From Sorex araneus (Eukaryota; Chordata; Mammalia; Eulipotyphla; Soricidae): a DNA stretch of 64,000 nt. The stretch lies in contig NC_073305.1 in the NCBI RefSeq assembly GCF_027595985.1, positions 105,211,535-105,275,534 on the forward strand. The letters run 5' to 3'. Shown piece by piece: positions 22,837-34,424 of this stretch (position 1 is the stretch's first letter; each line of letters begins with the position of its first letter). The notes beneath the pieces are model-generated. The model saw nothing but the letters and a program-made list of their open reading frames with translations. It did no database searches and was not told the DNA's origin. The translations under genes were made by a program, and so were the position numbers.

Positions 22837-25800
22837 ATGATGGCACAAAACCCTATGACAATAATCTCTCTCAATGTCAATGGTCTTAATTCACCAACTA
22901 AGAGACACAGACTGGCAAAATGGATTCAGAGACTCAACCCAACATTCTGCTGCCTGCAAGAAACACATCTGAATAGCCAGAACAATCACAGACTCAAAGT
23001 CAAAGGATGGAAAACAATTCTGCAAGCAAACAACTCCCTCAAAAAAGCTGGGGTTGCTTTACTAGTATCAGACAATATAGACTTCAGGTTGAAAAAGATT
23101 AGAAGGGATAGTGAAGGCCACTTTTTATTAATCAAGGGATATGTACAGCAGGAAGAAATCACACTCCTAAACGTGTATACACCCAATGAGGGGCCAGCTA
23201 AATACCTACAACAGCTGCTAACAGACCTTAAGAATGACATTGTGGGCAACACAATAGTAGTTGGAGACTTCAACACCGCCCTATCACCTCTGGACAGATC
23301 AAGAAGATTAAACTCACCAAGGGAATAATGACTTTGAAGGAAGAAATAGAAGAGAGAGGGCTAATAGATCTATACAGGGCTCTATATCCAAAAAAAAAGG
23401 GAATGCACATTCTTTTCCAGTGCACATGGAACATTTTCCAGAATAGACCATGCGTTGGGCCACACAACATACCTCAACAGAATCAACAAAATGGACATTG
23501 TACCAGCTATTTTTTCAGACCATGATGCACTGAAAATAGAAGTTAATCATGGACAGATGCAGAAAAATAAATCAAACTCCTGGAAATTAAATAGCTTGAT
23601 GTTGAACAATGTGTGGGTCAGGAAGGAAATCAAGGAGGAAATCAAAAGGTACCTGGAAACAAATGAGAATGAAGACACGAACTACCAGAACCTGTGGGAC
23701 GCAGCTAAAGCTGTTTTAAGGGGGAAATTTATAGCTCTGCAAGCATATCTCAGGAAGGAAGAAAGGGCCCGCATAAATAACTTGACTTCATAGCTCAAGA
23801 CCTTAGAAAAAGACCAACAAAAGGAGCCCAAACCAGGCAGAAGGAAAGAGATAATAAAACTTAGAGCAGAAATTAATGACATGGAAACCCAAAAGACAAT
23901 TCGAAAGATCAATGAAACCAAGAGCTTGTTCTTTGAGAAAATAAATAAGATTGATAAACCACTAGCAAGACTCACAAAGAAAGAGAGAGAGAGAACACTT
24001 ATAAGTCGAATCAGAAATGAAGAGGGGGACATCGCAACAGAAACCAATGAAATTCAAAAGCTCATCAGAGACTACTTTGAAAATCTCTATGCCACAAAAT
24101 AAGAGAACCTAGAAGAAATGGATAAATTCCTGGATTCCTATAACCTCCCAAGGCTGAACCAAGAAGACCTGGATTTCCTGAATAGTCCTATTAACATCAA
24201 GGAAATTGAAATGGTAATCAAAAGTCTTCCCAAAAACAAAAGCCCAGGCCCAGACGAATTCACTATCGAATTCTTCCAAACATTTAAAGAGGACCTACTG
24301 CCAGTTCTTCTCAAGCTTTTCCACGAAATTGAAGAAACAGAAACCCTCCCAAACAGTTTCTATGAGGCTCACATCTCCCTAATACCAAAAGCAAACAAGG
24401 ACACCACAAAAAAAAACTACAGGCCAATATCCCTGATGAACACAGATGCAAAGATTCTCAACAAAATATTAGAAAACAGAATTCAACAACTCATCAAAAA
24501 GATCATACACCACGACCAAGTGGGATTCATCCTGGGGATACAAGGATGGTTTAACATTCGGAAATCAATCAACATAATCCATCATATCAACAAAAGAAAA
24601 GATAAAAATCAAATAATCATATCAGTAGATGCAGAGAAAGCATTTGACAAGATCCAGCACCCGTTTATGATGAAAACTCTCGCCCAAATGGGTATAGAAG
24701 GGACCTTCCTCAATATAGTCAAAGCTATCTACCACAAGCCTAGGGCAAGCATCATTCTCAATGGGGAAAAACTAAGACCCTTCCCTCTGAGAACAGGGAC
24801 AAGATAAGGATGCCCACTCTCTCCTCTTCTCTCTCCTCTTCTGTTCAATATAGTACTGGAAGTACTTGCAATAGCAATTAGGCAAGAAAAAGATATTAAG
24901 GGCATTCAGGTAGGAAAGGAAGAAATCAAGCTCTCACTATTCGCTGATGATATGATATTATACTTAGAAAACCCTAAAACCTCTACCAAGAAACTCCTAG
25001 AAACAATAGACTCGTATAGTAAAGTTGCAGGCTATAAAATCAATACCCAAAAGTCCATGGCTTTCTTATATGCAAATAGTGAGAGAGAAAAAAGTGACAC
25101 GATAAAAGCTATCCCGTTCACAATTGTGCCTCAAAAAATGAAATACCTCGGAATCAGCTTAACTAAGGAGGTAAAGGACTTGTATAATGAAAACTACAAA
25201 ATGCTACTTCAGAAAATAAAAGAAGACACGAGGAAATGGAAAAATATCCCCTGCTCATGGATTGGAAGAATTAATATTGTCAAAATGGCAATTCTCCCCA
25301 AACATTGTACAAATTCAATACCATCCCTATAGGGATACCCTTGTCATTCTTCAAAGAAATGGAGCAAGTGCTCCTGAAATTCATATGGAACAATAAGCCC
25401 CCACGAATAGCTAAAACAATTCTTGGGAAAAAGAAAATGGGAGAAATCAACCTCCCCAACTTCCAACTCTACTACAAAGCGGTAGTCATTAAAACAGCTT
25501 GGTACTGGAACAAAGGCAGAGAGGCAGACCAATCGAACAGGGTTGAATACTCTGACACATCCCCCCAAATATATGACCATCTAATCTTTGATAAGGGAGC
25601 AAAAAAGGCAAAGTGGAGCAAGGAAAGCATGTTTAATAAACTGTGCTGGCAAAACTGGACAGCTACATGCAAAAAAAATGGGCTTAGACCTCCACCTATC
25701 ACCATGTACAAAAGAAGATCAAAGTGGATTAAGGACCTCAACATCAGACCAGAATCCCTAAGGTACATTGAAGACAAGGTCGGCAAAACCCTCCACGACA

Positions 25801-26627
25801 TTGAAGCCAAAGGTATCTTCAAAGCTGACACGCCACTGGCCAAGCAAGTGAAAACAAAGATAAATAAATGGGACTATCTCAAACTAAGAAACTGCTGCAC
25901 CTCAAGAGAAACAGTGACCAAAGTACAAAGACAATCTACAGAATGGGAAAGGATATTTACGCAGTACCCATCCGATAAAGGGTTGATAACAAGGATATAC
26001 AATGCACTGGTTGAACTCCACAAGAAGAAAACTGCCAACTCGATGAAAAAATGGGGTGATGAAATGAACAGAAGCTTTCCTAAAGAAGAAATCCTAATGG
26101 CTCAGAGGCACATGAGAAAAGGTTCCACATCACCAATCATCAGGGAGATGCAGAGAAACAACCATGAGATATCATCTCACACCACAGAGACTGGCCCACA
26201 TCCCAAAAAACAAAAGCAACCGGTGTTGGCGTGGATGCGGGGAGAAAAGGGACTTCACTGCTGGTGGGAATGCCGACTGGTTCAGCCCTTTTGGAAAACA
26301 GTATGGACGATTCTCAAAAAATTAGAAATTGAGCTTCCATTTGACCAAGCAATACCCCTCCTAGGAATATATCCTGGAGAGGCAAAACGGTATAGTAGAG
26401 ATGGCATATGTATTTCTATGTTCATTGCAGCACTGTTTACAATAGCCACAATCTGGAAAAAAACAGAGTGCCCCCAAACAGATGACTGGTTAAAGAAACT
26501 CTGGTACATCTACACAATGGAATACTATGTAGCTATCAGAAAACAGGAAGTCATGAAATTTGCATATAAATGGATCAACATGGAAAGTATCATGTTGAGT
26601 GAAATGAGTCAGAAAGAAAGAGACTGA
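22837..26627 (+). pseudogene. L1 ORF2 (endonuclease / reverse transcriptase), broken
   Basis: Opens at the ATG at 22837. The endonuclease domain shows SLNVNGLNSPTKRHRLA near 22868, the QETH motif near 22955 and GDFNTALSPLDRS near 23263. The frame breaks at 23328 and again around 23500 and 23790. The reverse transcriptase shows the KSPGPD motif near 24238, [14 protein letters not shown] near 24622 and [12 protein letters not shown] near 24940. A stop at 24805-24807 (TAA) separates two RT blocks, and a further frame change lies near 25320. The C-terminal Cys-rich region (CWWECRLVQPFW near 26260) and the MEYYVAIRKQE end near 26517 are present. It has several inactivating lesions. Confidence 0.9.
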
Positions 26628-27149
26628 CATAGAAAGATTGCACTCATATGTGGAATATAATGTAACTGAGAAGTACAAGTTGGCAACGATGCAACTTCTG
26701 GCACATATCTCTCTGGACTTAGTTACTAAAATACTAAATTACAGAAACCCAAAACAGAGAGGCCGCTAAGTGTGGTCACTCGACCTCATACCTCTTCATC
26801 CTCAGCAATGGAAAACAAATTATCTAATTCTTCCTTTTCAGCAGGTCTGACTTTAGGGGAGAGACTCTCCAAACAATAATAGTGAGTTTTGTTGAAATAT
26901 TGTATGCAATCAAAGTGAAAGTAAAGTGAAATTTATTAGTTACACGGGGGGAGGGGCGGGGGGGAGGCTAAGGGTGGGGAAGCAAGGGACGTGGGGGGTT
27001 AGGGGTGTGGGGGGGCGGGATGGAGCTATACTGGGATTCTTGGTGGTGGAATATGAGCACTGGTGAAGGGATGGGTATTTGAGCATTGTATAACTGAGAT
27101 TTAAACCTGAAAACTTTGTAAGTTATCACAGGGTGACTCAAAAAAAAAT

Positions 27150-27156
27150 TAAAAAA

Positions 27157-27187
<31 letters not shown>

Positions 27188-27237
27188 AAATAAATAAACA
27201 GAATCTTTCCCCCCCAAAAAAAAGAAAAAGAAAAAAA
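27150..27237. repeat. L1 A-rich tail / junction to the segmental duplication
   Basis: (TAAA)n, then a CTTTCCCCCCC run and a poly-purine stretch leading into AAAGGATGG of the array. The C-run plus A-rich part resembles the end of the SINE that precedes the same point at 41110-41180. The joint therefore probably formed inside A-rich tails. Confidence 0.6.
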
Positions 27238-27668
27238 GGATGGCTTCCACTGGCGCTCTGCACACCCAGGGCAGCAAGGGTCGGGGACAGGGCCAGAGGA
27301 CTTGGGGAGGTAAGAAGGGAGGGAGAAGCTGGTTGTGCTTAGGGCCAGGGACAGACAGTGGGGGATAGGAAACCAGCAGAGTCCCAACCGGGCTCACTGT
27401 GCCCCACCCACAGAGGAGAAACAAGGACCCCTGGCATTTGGGGTGTCGGGGGCACGGATAGTTGAGCAGTGCGGAGAGAGCGGGGAAGAAAGGCAGACTG
27501 GAGAAGGGGGCTCGGCCTTGCTGCTCACGGTTCCCCACGCTGGCGGCCCGGCGGGGCTTCCCGCTCTGTGCCATGGGGAAGGGGAACGGGCGCGGCAGAC
27601 GGGAGGCGAGCACACAGCCCCTGCTCTGTCCCCTCGCGTCCTCGCACGGGCGCGAACCCGCGGGGCAC

Positions 27669-27830
27669 CTTGTTGAGGTCCACGTGCAGCAAGTCCGCCA
27701 TGTCCTTCTCCTGCTCCCTGATCATGCGGGACAGCGCCTCCAGCGGCAGGGTGCGGAACTGCAGGGGGCGTGTGTTACCCGAGTTGAAGGTGACCTGGGT
27801 CCCCTGCACCACATCGCTGATGCTGGTCAT
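27669..27830 (-). pseudogene. ALDH3A1: ALDH3A1 first coding exon, orphaned
   Basis: A 162-base exon of 54 codons beginning MTSISDVVQGTQ and ending VDLNK. It carries the TRPLQFR and EALSRMIREQE features of the ALDH3A1 N-terminus. The acceptor CTCTCCCCAG stands five bases before the ATG and a GT donor follows the last AAG codon, so the exon itself is intact. Everything downstream of it on the minus strand is L1: intron 1 is cut about 430 bases further left, at the array border. It therefore cannot make the enzyme. It differs from the middle copy by very few bases: one silent change in the exon, plus a change just before the ATG. Confidence 0.9.
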
Positions 27831-28131
27831 GGAGCCTGGGGAGAGAGGGGGGCACCTGGGAGCCAGGGGCGCGGGCACGGGGACACATCCTCAGTGCTCT
27901 GGGCCACTCATCGCATCGAGAGAGGAAGGTCTGGGAGCTGTAGGAGCTCTAGGAAATGCGACTTTGTTTTGTTTCTCAGGTCTTGAACCGAGGCGTCCTT
28001 ACTCCTCTGGCAGTCTCCATGCCCAAGGAGCAGATGACGATCAGGTTTGCAGAGAGGACCAGGAAGTGGCCCTGTCTGTCATCTGAAGAGGAATCACTGC
28101 GGTGTGTTTAAGCAAAGCCAGAAAGAGCCCC

Positions 28132-28222
28132 TCAGGGCCCACTCCTGGCAGTGCTCAGGGACCATGTGGGATGCCGAGTGCAAGGCAAACGCCCTACCCG
28201 CTATACTATGGCTCCGTAGCCA
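28132..28222 (-). mobile_element. Shrew SINE fragment in unit A
   Basis: Minus-strand partial short SINE (CCACTCCTGGCAGTGCTCAGG; GCAAACGCCCTACCCGC). The same fragment is at 42086-42176, so it predates the duplication. Confidence 0.75.
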
Positions 28223-29190
28223 GCCTCTCCTTGTATCTCCTGAGTCCTAATAATGGATCCTCTTCCAAACAATTCCAGTCTGCTCATTCAAACTCAGAGA
28301 AAATATTAACCACTGAAAGTTTTCTGCAAGTACTAACTGGAACATGAAATTATTGTAGTGGGTATATGTGTATGTCTTTACATTCTTTGCACCAAGCTGT
28401 GCTACCAAGCAACTCCTCAATGTCAATTTTAGTTCAGGGCCTCATGTAGATGTGTGTGACATAAATGTTTGCTTTATATCCAATGAGTTAGGACAAAAGC
28501 AGGCATAAGAATCTAGTCATCTTTATCAAAGTATTCTCTTACCAAATAAATGATTTAGACTCCAGCATGCTCAATCACAAGACTCTGATAAGTGCTCCTA
28601 CTGAAATAAATTCAGTCTAGCGTAATATTTCGTTCTTCTACCATCAAATTCCACAAGTCTGTTCCTCAGGATATTCTTTGGGTCTAGCTTACGGGATTGT
28701 CAAGGAAAGGTGGGAAGTGGCTCAGGGCACAGCAGGACCCCTGCTGCCCCACACTTCCCATTGTTGGGGTGTGGGGTTTGATGGGCATGGTATTGTGGTG
28801 TTGTGTGCATGGAAAGGATGATCTGCTGCATTGTACATCTGGTAACTGAATACACATGGTGACAATAAAGAGAGAATGAAGAGGGATATTTTGGTCAAGA
28901 TGATCTTTGTTGGGCTACAAAGAAACTCAAGTGGCAGAAAACACAGTGAGCGCATGCAGGCCTGAGTGTGATCCCAGGAACGGCTGACCGTCAGACACCC
29001 TGTGTGTGGCCTCCAAGCCCTCACACCCAAGCACCTCTGGATATGAAGAGGACTTGGGTCCTGGTTTAGGGAGCAGCCATCCCTAGTCATCAAAATTCGA
29101 GAGCAAACTTTGGAAAATGGGAGAAAGTCTTTGTTTTGGAACTGGAGCTGATGTATTTGCTAAAGAAACTCACTCTCTCACTCACTCTCT
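28223..29190. other. Intergenic part of unit A
   Basis: Lies between the ALDH3A1 first coding exon and the SPATA31-like gene. Repeat-like sequence (28700-29100) with an AATAAA at about 28865; no gene supported. Confidence 0.35.
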
Positions 29191-29192
29191 CC

Positions 29193-29196
<4 letters not shown>

Positions 29197-29243
<47 letters not shown>
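29197..29243 (+). repeat. (TG)n microsatellite, unit A
   Basis: Roughly 22 TG repeats. The counterpart at 43155-43198 is interrupted by TC, so the two loci have mutated separately. Confidence 0.95.
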
Positions 29244-29244
<1 letters not shown>

Positions 29245-29549
29245 CTGGATAGAGTGTGACCTGAAAGTTTGAGTTTTAAGCATCAGTCAATTTGAGAAAA
29301 GAGAGCAACTGATATCCTCCAAGGCAAGGAGAAGCTTACTTACATTTATTTTCCATGTTAAATTTGAAAATACTAAGTAATGCTTTGGCCATTCAGTTGA
29401 CAGCACTAGTGCTTGAAGGTGGACTGAAACCAAAATCTAAAATGGTCTTTGCCATTCACACACCTAAGTGTAGAACACCAAGTGAGACTTGGCTTCGTGT
29501 CAGCCAAAAAGCATTCCGGAGGAAACAAGAATGTGAAGTAACACACAGT

Positions 29550-30300
29550 TGGAGTGTCAAATCCAACATTTCTGGTGGAGAGAATCTCAACAGCCACGAT
29601 CCAGAGACTCACTGTCCTTCTCTCTCCAAAGAGAGCATAAAACAGCTCGCCATAGCCGTGCTGCTGGAACCATGTGCCAGGCTGTATCATTCGCAGCACC
29701 TGGAGGGGGCAGGGGAGGCCCCTCCCTGCCCCAAGGGACCGAGCCCCAGCAGCCAAAAACCTCCAGAACTCAAACACCACCATGCTCACGGCTGCTCTCC
29801 CCACACTCGGGCCAAACCCCACCCACGAGTGAGCCTATCCCTGGACCTCACCATACCCCACACCACTCGTACTCAAGAGTCGCGCACCAGGGGGCTTAAT
29901 GAAGAAGGCAAGCCATCTTAGAGGGAAATATATTTTTATGGATATCTAGAAAAGCACACAAGTCTCAACCCTTAACAACATAATTGTAATCTCTTTGAGA
30001 AGGGCTTAATGGCAGGCTCCTGGATGAACTACAACAATCTTCAACACTCTCCTCTAGGAAAGGTTTTTGGAGCATTTTCAGCGGTTTATTCATAACAAAT
30101 AATACCAAATAAGTTATTCTGGTTCTGCTTTGGGGAGGGGTTGGGGTTAAGGATGGAAACATCCAAAATAAGGTGGTGCGGAGGTGTAATGGTGGTGGGA
30201 TTGGTGTCCGAATATTCTATGTGATCAAGTATTGTGAAGTACTTCGAAAAAACTTAAAAAATATTTTGATATTGTTAAAACAAAATAAATTAGCTAGATT
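29550..30300. repeat. Interspersed repeat of L1-UTR type, unit A
   Basis: Contains the ACCACCATGCTCACGGCTGCT block, comparable with 870-890 and 19735-19750. It ends in a GGTGGTGGGATTGGTGTC-type L1 3' end (30180-30290). From about 29900 on, the two units become almost identical. Confidence 0.4.
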
Positions 30301-30636
30301 TGAAAAAAGAAATCTATGGTAGGATTTCAGATGAGAAATGAGTTGTCAAGAGCAAAGTCAAGGTTATTCCCAGAGAGTCAAGAGGACCCAGGGATGAGCA
30401 GGGTTCCAGGCAGAAAAAGCAGGACACTTCCTGGGGATAAAGCACATGGTGGGATGAAGGCGGGGGTGGGGGTTGGAAAATAGGAAGGCTTTCAGAGCAG
30501 AGGGACCCAGAGAAAGGGTCCAGGAAGGGTAGGCCAAGTGGGTAGGAAGGGCGGGGGAGGGTAAGGTGGACACACACGGCTTCGCACCCCTCTGGAACCC
30601 TATTGGACTCTTCCCCCTTTGTGATGCAGGCGGCCC

Positions 30637-30644
30637 TATATAAG
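30637..30644 (+). promoter_or_regulatory. TATA box of SPATA31-like gene, copy 1
   Basis: TATATAAG stands 50 bases before the ATG at 30694. An inverted CCAAT (ATTGG at 30602-30606) and a GGGCGGGG box near 30549 lie upstream. This order fits a core pol II promoter with a start near 30667. The only base that I saw to differ from copy 2 here is at about 30653. Confidence 0.7.
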
Positions 30645-30693
30645 GCAGAGCCGCGCGCTCACGCTCAGTTGCCATAGGCAGCTTGTGGTCAGG

Positions 30694-33082
30694 ATGATCG
30701 AGTCCAGTATATGGTTTATGATCGTTCTGATGATCGTTCTGGTGACACCCCGGCATGAGTCTTTATTGCGCTTAGGCTCAAAGCTGACGAGTAGTGATCC
30801 CACGACCGTCTTCCTGGCGTTGCTTGAGGTGATCTTCTTTTTTGCCTTTTGCTTCGCAATACCGACTCTCATGGTCTTCTGTAAGAGAAAGATTGACCAA
30901 AAGGTAGGAGCCGGGGCCATTGCGTGAACAATTTGGTGGGTGGTGGTGATTTCTCTTTCTGCTCACACACTGAAACATGAATTTGTTTGGTTTAGAGAAT
31001 CAGCAGATTCGGTCATCTAGGAGAGCGTAGGGCCTCAGTTGTCAAGGAGGACTGACTGGGTGGGAAAGGAGTTCACCGAAGAGAGAATTCCCTGAACTTC
31101 ACAGACTATGTGGGTGGGGCGGCAGGTTCCCATCACAAAATCCCAACTAGTGCAGTCACACTAGAGTCTACTTCGACTGGAGGGGTTAAGGTCCCTTCAA
31201 ACAGAAAGGTCCCACCACGACTTCCCTGGCTGGGCGGGAGACATCAAACCATCATCCACGTCAGCCCTTCAGGAGAGTGGAGTGGGGTTGGGGCCCCGCC
31301 CCAGGGAGCACATCCCTGCCTGCTGTCCCTGAAGGGGGGCCTGCTGTCAACACCGAGATCCTTGTGTCGTTCAGAGGAGAAAACTGGGAACGCAAAATCA
31401 AAACCCAAACCCAAACATTTCACGACATCTTAGGTGGACTCGAGGCAGAAACTCACCTCTCTGTCCCTGTGGGACTCTTACGGGTCGTGTGTGGACGTCA
31501 GAGCTTCTGAGAGGGGAGTGCAAAGCGGATCCCAAATGATCACCGATTCTTTCTCTCCTCAGAGGCAGAACAGAGCTACGAAAGGAAGGAGGGGCTCAAT
31601 CCTGAGAGGTGAGTGCTGCCTTTGGCAGCTGAGCTCTCCCTGAGTGACCACTCCCTCCTTTCCTTGCAGTCCTGGGCCCATGGTCCCTCCGGGTGACCGG
31701 GTGACCGTGGCTTCCGCAGACCCTCCCTGGAAGCAGGTCCCTCAGAGGAGAAGCTGAGAAGGCTGCCACAGTTGAGACATTGTCCTCTCTTGCTCTGCCA
31801 GGCTTGGCAATGAAGCAGGGAGGGGTCAGACAACGGGCGCTTGCACTTCTCACTGTGAGAGACAGGGCTGGTGGGGATCAGAATCCCTGGGGAGGGAACT
31901 GCAGCCTTGGAGCCTCCAGGCAGACGATGGCTCTGAAAGGCTCTGAAGGAAGCAACAGGCCTCAGAGCGTCTTTGGCCCTTTGCTGCTCCTTGTTGGCTG
32001 CTGAGGGTCCCAGAGAAGAACATGCCCAGCTGCGCTCCATGGGCCCTGTGCCCGTGCCAGTGTGTGACCTTCACTCATAGAAGCTGCTCTCCCGGGTCCC
32101 TAGGTGCGAGGTACCACTACAGCTTGGCGGACCTGCAGCAAATACAAACTATCCGGGACTTGCAAAGGTATGTGTGCGCCACCCTTGGAGACCCGGTGTC
32201 ACAGGGGGGCTTCAGGGCTGTCTGGGGAGGGGAGCCAGAGGAACAGGGGTGAGAGGAAGGCCTTGAGGGGGGTTTAGAGAGAGCTGGGAGCCATGGGAGT
32301 GAAACCAGGGTAGGGACTGGCTTCAGAGCCTCCCCCAGGTTACTGACTCCAGACCCTCCTCTGCCCGCTCCTGGCCCTCTCTTCCCTTCCCTGCCCTCAG
32401 CAACCCCTTGGATGCATACAAGAATGACCCGCGTCGGGACCACCTGCTGTGCATCAGCCCATCCTGCAGGGTCTGCAGGAAAAAGGCCATCCAGTGTCCT
32501 CCGGACCGTGCTGCTCCCTCCGGTTCTCCTCCACCGTCCACGTTCCCGACGACCCGTCCAGGCACTGTCGCCCCTGAGGCCCGTCCAGGCAAGCCAGCGT
32601 GTGCTCCCCTGCAGTGCACTGTCCCCTCTGCTCGCTCCGGGAGGCCAGCGGTGACCCCACATAGTGCTGGAGTGGACACGCTGAAGGAGCCCGGTGTCTC
32701 ACAGGGACGGAGGCAGCAGGGCAGGGGCGGGAAGCCGGGCAAGTCCATGGCCATGGCTGCAGAGACCTCCCAGACCACGGCCCCTCCCTTGGGTGCCCTG
32801 CAAGGTCCTCGTCTGCCCTCTCCCTGCCACTCAGAGGCCAGGCCCATCAACTGCAAGCCGCATCTGAAGCCTCAGACCCTCAGCCCGTCTCCCCAAGTAG
32901 TGGACACCAAGCACACTCAGGCTGGCCCCCGCCGCCGCCGCCTTTTCCTAAACTTTCGTTGGAAGGTCAGGAAGCCCCGGTGCTTAGTCCAAAGGGGACA
33001 GGCGCCCAGAGGGCGCCCAGGCTGTCTCCTGAGAGCCCTGAGCTGCTGTGTGCCCTGCCTACGTGGAGAGAACGACTCGTGA
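30694..33082 (+). CDS. SPATA31/FAM205-like membrane protein, copy 1 (four exons)
   Basis: Four coding exons join in phase: 30694-30903, 31563-31608, 32104-32167 and 32401-33082. All have GT donors and AG acceptors, and they give 333 residues. Residues 38-63 form a strong hydrophobic membrane segment, preceded by a shorter one (6-17) and followed by KRK and a basic stretch (64-88). Residues 93-106 look helical (LADLQQIQTIRDLQ). At 122-132 stands LLCISPSCRVC, a C-x4-C-x2-C pattern. In my recollection this order and motif match the N-terminal part of SPATA31/FAM205 spermatogenesis proteins. The remainder is rich in P, R and S and ends in a basic tail with RRRR near 285 and a Cys cluster. Family proteins are usually far longer, so this would be a short member. 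The function is not known; a testis role is inference from family only. The start is chosen by the TATA box and by the frame of exon 1. Confidence 0.6.
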
Positions 33083-33263
33083 AAAGGGGCTGACAGTGAA
33101 TGCTTCCAAGGACAAGCCCCCTCCCTCCAGGGGAGCCACCCCTCCCCCTCCACCATCCTCATGGGGCGCCAGGGTACCCCCAGACACCGCCCGCTGACAC
33201 CAGCTCCTCCCCACTCGAGGCATGAAGGCAGACCCTCAGCCCCACACTTCCCTGACTCTCACC

Positions 33264-33269
33264 ATTAAA
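33264..33269 (+). terminator. Poly-A signal of SPATA31-like gene, copy 1
   Basis: ATTAAA, 182 bases after the stop codon, followed by a GT-rich stretch (GTGATGTCTGTCTGCTGTGT) within 30 bases. Confidence 0.6.
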
Positions 33270-33639
33270 TTCTTTGGAATCCCCAAGTGATGTCTGTCTG
33301 CTGTGTTGGAGCTTGAGCTGAGGGGCTGAGGGGGTTTGTTCAGCTCGAGCAAGGTGCCCCGGAACTTGTGGGAACAGGAGGAACCACGTGCCACGTGCCC
33401 AGGTGTTCGCTGAGAGCAGCTGCACGCCTTAGTGTTCCCGAGAATCAGAGCAGCCGACTCTCCCTCTCTGGAGGCTCGCTGGCCTTTCCAGGTTTGGGGC
33501 TCAGGTCCCTGAAAGAATCGAGGACCCAACGGCTCTCCTAAAAGCAACCGCGAGAAGGAGAGTCATCCTCGGTACTTAGAGACCAGTGATTAGGGGGTCC
33601 CACCCGGGTGAAGCCTAAATGCAAGGGGTGGGAACATCT

Positions 33640-33905
33640 GGCACCTTCCTGGGACCCTCACCTGGTTGGGGAAGGGACCATGATGTGTTTGGGGCGGGGA
33701 CCCAGACCTGCTTTGGAGGGAACCTCACATGATTGGGGCAGGACCCTGACCTGGTTTGGAGGGACCCTGACCGGGTTTGGAGGGACCCTGACTTGGCTTG
33801 GAGGACCCTGACCTGGTTGGGGAGGGACCCTGACCTGTTGTGGAGGACTGACCTCTTCTGGATGACCCTGACCTGGAGGGACCCTGACCTGGGGAGACCT
33901 GGCCG
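33640..33905. repeat. GGACCCTGACCTGGTTTGGA minisatellite, unit A
   Basis: About 11-12 imperfect repeats of roughly 17-22 bp built on GACCCTGACCTGG. It lies downstream of the SPATA31-like gene. The repeats encode nothing convincing, though all frames stay partly open. Confidence 0.9.
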
Positions 33906-34424
33906 GTTTCCGATTGCGGACCCTCACCTAGCTGGAGCAGAGCCAAGCATCAGCTGAGCTGCCACCTCGACACTGGCAATGTCCTTTCAACTTGACCCTG
34001 AGATCGCCCCACTGGAAATGCCCCTAGCAATTGGTTTCCTTCTCCACATCTGGTTCCCAGGTTTCTCGGGGGTTGGTTATTTTCAGGACAGAAGCATTTA
34101 GCTGAGCAGTAGGAGAGGTGACCGGGCAGCCGCCTCTCTTGGGGTGAGATCAGCTGGGAGAAAGGGCATGCTTCTAGGGGTGCATGGGGCAGTGAGAAAG
34201 CTGGGCAGGGGGAAAGAAGGGCCTTGTGGTGGGACAGAAGTTTCTAGAAACATGTAGAGTTTGGCCTGGAGCCTCAGCCTAGCAGTCTCTTATACAAGGA
34301 CTTCATGGCTCCATGGTGAGATGCAACCTTCACTAACTTTCTTCTCTGGAAACATTTGGGATCAATCTATTAGCAAGTGTTCAATAACAAACTATCAAGT
34401 TATTGTATGCCTATGAGGGGGGCA

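Larger units (their letters stand above)
21648..27170 (+). mobile_element. L1 LINE, near full length, broken
   Basis: The plus-strand L1 begins within a GC-rich leader (about 190 bp before ORF1). It continues with ORF1, a short spacer and ORF2, then a 3' UTR with a G-rich tract (26945-27020), and ends at an A-rich tail that has become (TAAA)n at 27160-27200. The 5' boundary is set by the target-site duplication. The 3' 1.85 kb, from base 25303, is repeated at 55507-57354 with a few percent difference. Both reading frames are interrupted, so it is not autonomous. Confidence 0.9.

Noticed and set aside
27469-28086. 205-codon plus-strand open frame over the ALDH3A1 first exon
   Set aside because: It is antisense to a recognised exon and has no family resemblance; its copy at 41423-42040 is explained by the duplication.
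29355-29921. 188-codon plus-strand open frame
   Set aside because: It lies in repeat-like sequence, has no domain, and its own antisense frame is equally open.
31576-32856. Several minus-strand open frames of 150-180 codons opposite the SPATA31-like gene
   Set aside because: GC-rich antisense shadows of exons 2-4 and their introns; no splice logic or known motif.
33640-33905. Minisatellite as a repeat-protein gene
   Set aside because: Repeat unit length varies (17-22), frames shift between repeats and no start or splice context was found.
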